From: an uncultured Bacteroides sp.
GTDB lineage: Bacteria > Bacteroidota > Bacteroidia > Bacteroidales > Bacteroidaceae
NCBI RefSeq assembly: GCF_963678425.1
Contig: NZ_OY782854.1
Coordinates: 620,001-684,000, forward strand
Length of the DNA stretch: 64,000 nt
Direction of reading: 5' to 3'
A model generated the notes under the pieces. That model was not told the origin of the DNA. It did not search any database and saw nothing but the letters and a program-made list of their open reading frames with translations. Positions 61,380-64,000 of this stretch are shown here, one piece after another. Made by a program: the position numbers and the translations under genes. Within the stretch, counting starts at the first letter, position 1. The number at the start of each line of letters is the position of its first letter.

Positions 61380-62747
61380 TTAAGCAAGACTTCCAATCTT
61401 TTCAAGATTTTCAGCAATTATTTCATCACTTAGTGAGTAATTAACCAGATCTCCTGAAAGATATTTGTCATAAGCTGTCATATCTATCAGCCCGTGACCG
61501 GAAAGATTAAAGAGGATAACTTTTTCTTCACCGGTTTCCTTGCATTTGTTGGCTTCCAGTATGGTTGCCGCAATAGCGTGACAGGATTCCGGAGCCGGAA
61601 TAATTCCTTCTGTTTGTGCGAATAAGCAACCGGCTTTGAATGTATCGAGCTGTTGCAAATCAACAGCTTCCATTAATCCGTCTTTAATCAGTTGAGAAAC
61701 AATTGTTCCAGCACCATGATAGCGAAGACCACCTGCATGGATATTTGCCGGAGTAAAGTCATGTCCCAGAGTGAACATAGGCAATAGGGGAGTATATCCT
61801 GCTTCATCGCCAAAATCATACTGGAATTTACCTCTTGTCAGTTTTGGACAAGATGCTGGTTCAGCTGCAATAAATCTTGTTTTCTTTCCTTCAAGAATAT
61901 TGTGACGCATGAAAGGGAATGCAATACCGCCGAAATTGGATCCACCTCCAAAACAAGCAATAACTATGTCTGGATATTCGCCAGCCATCTGCATTTGTTT
62001 TTCAGCTTCCAGACCAATTACTGTTTGATGAAGTGATACTTGGTTTAATACTGAACCAAGCACATATTTACAGTTGGGAGTCGTTGTAGCTAATTCTATT
62101 GCCTCAGAGATTGCAGTACCAAGTGAACCTGGATGGTTAGGAAACTTAGTCAGAATGTCTTTTCCGGCACGGGTAGACATTGAAGGCGAAGCTGTAACTT
62201 GTGCTCCGAAAGTCTGCATAATTGAGCGGCGGTAAGGTTTTTGCTCGTAGCTAACCTTTACCATATAAACAGCAAGTTCCAGTCCGAAAGCTTTTGCAGC
62301 ATAAGAAAGAGCTGCTCCCCATTGTCCGGCACCGGTTTCAGTGGTTATATTTGTAACGCCTTCTTTCTTGCAATAATATGCCTGAGCAAGTGCAGAGTTT
62401 AACTTATGGGAACCAACCGGGCTGACACTTTCGTTCTTGAAATAGATATGAGCTGGTGTACCCAATGCTTTTTCCAGACCGTAAGCACGTACTAGTGGGG
62501 TGCTACGGTAATTCTTATAAAGTTCGCGTACTTCTTCGGGTATTTCAATCCATGCATCTGTCTGATTTAGTTCTTGTCTTGACAGTTCCTCAGCAAAGAT
62601 AGGGTATAGATCTTCTGCCTTAAGTGGTTGTTTTGTTCCAGGATGAAGAAGCGGTAGTGGCTTGTTAACCATGTCAGCCTGAATATTGTACCAGTAATGT
62701 GGAATCTCTTCTTCCGGGAGTATGAATCTCTTGGTTTTATTACTCAT
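61380..62747 (-). CDS. trpB: Tryptophan synthase beta chain, TrpB2 type
   Basis: 455 residues, longer than the ~400 of usual TrpB. The PLP-binding Lys is K115 in GSHKLNSAL; ETGAGQWG, GGGSNFGG and FNLSGHG are present. The N-terminal extension and the RSTPLVRAYGLEK stretch mark the TrpB2 group, often stand-alone and not paired with TrpA. It would join indole and serine to tryptophan. A TAATTTTG -7 element (62777-62784, minus) lies 29 bases upstream. No other trp gene is adjacent. Confidence 0.94.
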   Translation of the reverse strand: MSNKTKRFILPEEEIPHYWYNIQADMVNKPLPLLHPGTKQPLKAEDLYPIFAEELSRQELNQTDAWIEIPEEVRELYKNYRSTPLVRAYGLEKALGTPAHIYFKNESVSPVGSHKLNSALAQAYYCKKEGVTNITTETGAGQWGAALSYAAKAFGLELAVYMVKVSYEQKPYRRSIMQTFGAQVTASPSMSTRAGKDILTKFPNHPGSLGTAISEAIELATTTPNCKYVLGSVLNQVSLHQTVIGLEAEKQMQMAGEYPDIVIACFGGGSNFGGIAFPFMRHNILEGKKTRFIAAEPASCPKLTRGKFQYDFGDEAGYTPLLPMFTLGHDFTPANIHAGGLRYHGAGTIVSQLIKDGLMEAVDLQQLDTFKAGCLFAQTEGIIPAPESCHAIAATILEANKCKETGEEKVILFNLSGHGLIDMTAYDKYLSGDLVNYSLSDEIIAENLEKIGSLA

Positions 62748-63207
62748 AATGTGTTCTTTAATTAGTTTGATGCTTACAAAATTATATATTATTTTTAAAT
62801 ATGGCGAATAAATGTTGGGCTTTTTGCATTTTTATTTAAGTTTGAATATATAGGGAATAACTTAAGAATGAAACTAGATTAAGAATCAGCTATGCGAAGA
62901 GCAATATAATTTAGCTTTATGCTCTTTTTTATGAGTAGCATCAGAGGACATGATGTGCTGATTATAGAAAATGTATAGATTATCATTCAAAGTGGAAAAA
63001 ATTTCTTTTAATGCAATTAAACCTTGTACTTGTTTTTGTGTCTTTATTTAAGATAGAACAAATGCAGACTTGTGTTTTTCATACATAAATAAAAGGTTAG
63101 TTTAATTTTAGTTTTTACTAAAGGTCGGATGATGTGAATTACCCGGCCTTTTATTTGTATAATTCCAGTGCTTTTTGTTTCTTTGTAAATTGTAAAAGAA
63201 TAAACAA
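62748..63207. other. Divergent gap between trpB2 and a lipoprotein gene
   Basis: 460 bases, AT-rich, no convincing ORF. It contains the trpB2 -7 element (62777-62784, minus). No trp leader peptide or T-box was recognised. The rest is featureless to the eye. Confidence 0.5.
62777..62784 (-). promoter_or_regulatory. Putative -7 element (TAATTTTG) of trpB2
   Basis: On the minus strand TAATTTTG matches TAnnTTTG, 29 bases before the ATG. Confidence 0.5.
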
Positions 63208-63759
63208 ATGAAACGAATAATCCCTTATCTCCTTTTGCCGATCTTTTTACTAGGTATGTCGGCTTGTCATAACAAAAATAATAAGCAAGAAAAAAAAGAG
63301 ACGTTGGCTGCAGATAGTGTTGATTCTGCAGGAATACGGCAAATGCAGGAATCAAAAAATGAACAAAAAATTGTGATGAAAGGAAAATCTTATCACATAG
63401 CTATTCATCGGGTTGCGAGTGACTCTCTTCAGCGTATTAAGACTGAAGCTGGTGAATGGTTCATGGATAATAAAATATCTCTTCGGATAACTCTTGATAA
63501 TAGAACTAAAATATTTAGTAAAACCTTTACTAAAAAGAGTTTTTCTTCTGTTGTACCTGAAGATTTTCTATCACATTCTATTTTGGAAGGCTTGGTTTTT
63601 GATAAAGTAACTGCCAGTGGATTAAACTTTGCAGCAAGTGTTTGTTATCCTCAAACTGATCTCTATTTCCCCATCAGAATTACTATTGCATCAGACGGTT
63701 CCATGAGTATGGCAAAAGAAGAACTGATGGAAGAGGCTTATTCTGAAGATAAAAATTAG
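63208..63759 (+). CDS. DUF4738-like lipoprotein
   Basis: 183 residues. The lipoprotein signal ends LGMSACHNKN, with the lipidated Cys followed by a lysine/asparagine-rich linker (NKNNKQEKKETL). The remaining ~120 residues are beta-rich (KGKSYHIAIHRV, ISLRITLDNRTKIF, FPIRITIASDGSMSM), as in the Bacteroidetes DUF4738 family as I recall it. No enzymatic motif is seen. Function unknown. Confidence 0.7.
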   Translation: MKRIIPYLLLPIFLLGMSACHNKNNKQEKKETLAADSVDSAGIRQMQESKNEQKIVMKGKSYHIAIHRVASDSLQRIKTEAGEWFMDNKISLRITLDNRTKIFSKTFTKKSFSSVVPEDFLSHSILEGLVFDKVTASGLNFAASVCYPQTDLYFPIRITIASDGSMSMAKEELMEEAYSEDKN

Positions 63760-63910
63760 AAAATGATATTTTAAGATAAGTCTGTTTTGTCTGGGAATTG
63801 CAAATTTTATTCTTCTAGTTCCTTTTTGTTAATGGAATTTTTGCTCATACATCTTCTGGATATTATAATAATGCTGAAAGAATAAGGCTTCTTTGAAAAC
63901 GAAGTTTCTT

Positions 63911-64000
63911 ATGATTATTAAAGATTATGTTCTGAGGACGTACGGTAATCTATGGACTGATTTCAATCGACAGATTGGCTTTTGTTTTTGTTTATCCAAG
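63911..64000 (+). CDS. Possible start of a gene running off the window
   Basis: An ATG at 63911 opens a frame of 30 codons (MIIKDYVLRTYGNLW...) that stays open to the last base. It may be the start of a real gene or chance; no family was recognised and no clear promoter is seen. Confidence 0.25.
   Translation, partial: MIIKDYVLRTYGNLWTDFNRQIGFCFCLSK

Noticed and set aside
63044..63355. Minus-strand ORF of 103 residues near the window end
   Set aside because: It overlaps the start of the lipoprotein gene in antisense and has no domain or signal features.

Overview
The window looks like a chromosomal segment of a Bacteroides-like bacterium (order Bacteroidales). The grounds are paired SusC/SusD genes, a hybrid two-component regulator, Bacteroidetes-only families (DUF5606, DUF3276/PUR-alpha, DUF4252), AT-rich gaps, and promoters matching the Bacteroides TTTG / TAnnTTTG pattern. 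Identifications rest on reading the sequence and on recall of protein families; no database search was run.

Layout. Positions 1-19340 hold a polysaccharide utilisation locus: the 3' part of a hybrid two-component regulator, a damaged insertion sequence, two susC/susD pairs, a surface glycan-binding lipoprotein, two related GH16 enzymes, a GH43 enzyme, a fragment resembling GH154 (DUF2264), and a GH2 enzyme with the N-x-K motif of beta-glucuronidases. This set best fits a beta-1,3-galactan with glucuronic acid (arabinogalactan-protein type), though a beta-glucan is not excluded. Positions 19384-31601 are core genes: pepT, gcvT, a KefB-like antiporter, a HIT protein, an unusual Fpg/Nei glycosylase, hslR-pth-rplY on the minus strand, a PUR-alpha protein, then nusB-yajC-cdaR-like-coaE and a DUF5606 gene. 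A GH97 enzyme, a 1.1 kb gene-free AT-rich gap and a small membrane-protein/regulator pair with twin 15-bp palindromes follow. Next come clpB, a hypothetical protein, a LysR regulator and a YeiH-family exporter.

A complete insertion sequence (41930-43336, 23-bp terminal inverted repeats, perfect 8-bp target duplication) lies after yeiH, next to a possible small RNA gene with a palindromic operator. Then come a TetR regulator, an ECF sigma/anti-sigma pair bracketed by two DUF4252 genes, recA, bcp, a carboxynorspermidine dehydrogenase, and a permease/binding-protein pair for iron chelates or cobalamin.

The most unusual part is 52254-56889. dnaK loses its normal C-terminus and runs head-on into the truncated 3' end of a DUF3570 gene, so there is a rearrangement or assembly junction near 54125. 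The DUF3570 gene is the last of a four-gene operon (thioredoxin-like, ApbE flavin transferase without a signal peptide, a 72-residue DUF4266 lipoprotein ending in a Gly/Cys tail, DUF3570 barrel). This is the best candidate here for a poorly described system. The window ends with a large atypical GH2 enzyme, nfo, a TrpB2-type tryptophan synthase and a small lipoprotein.
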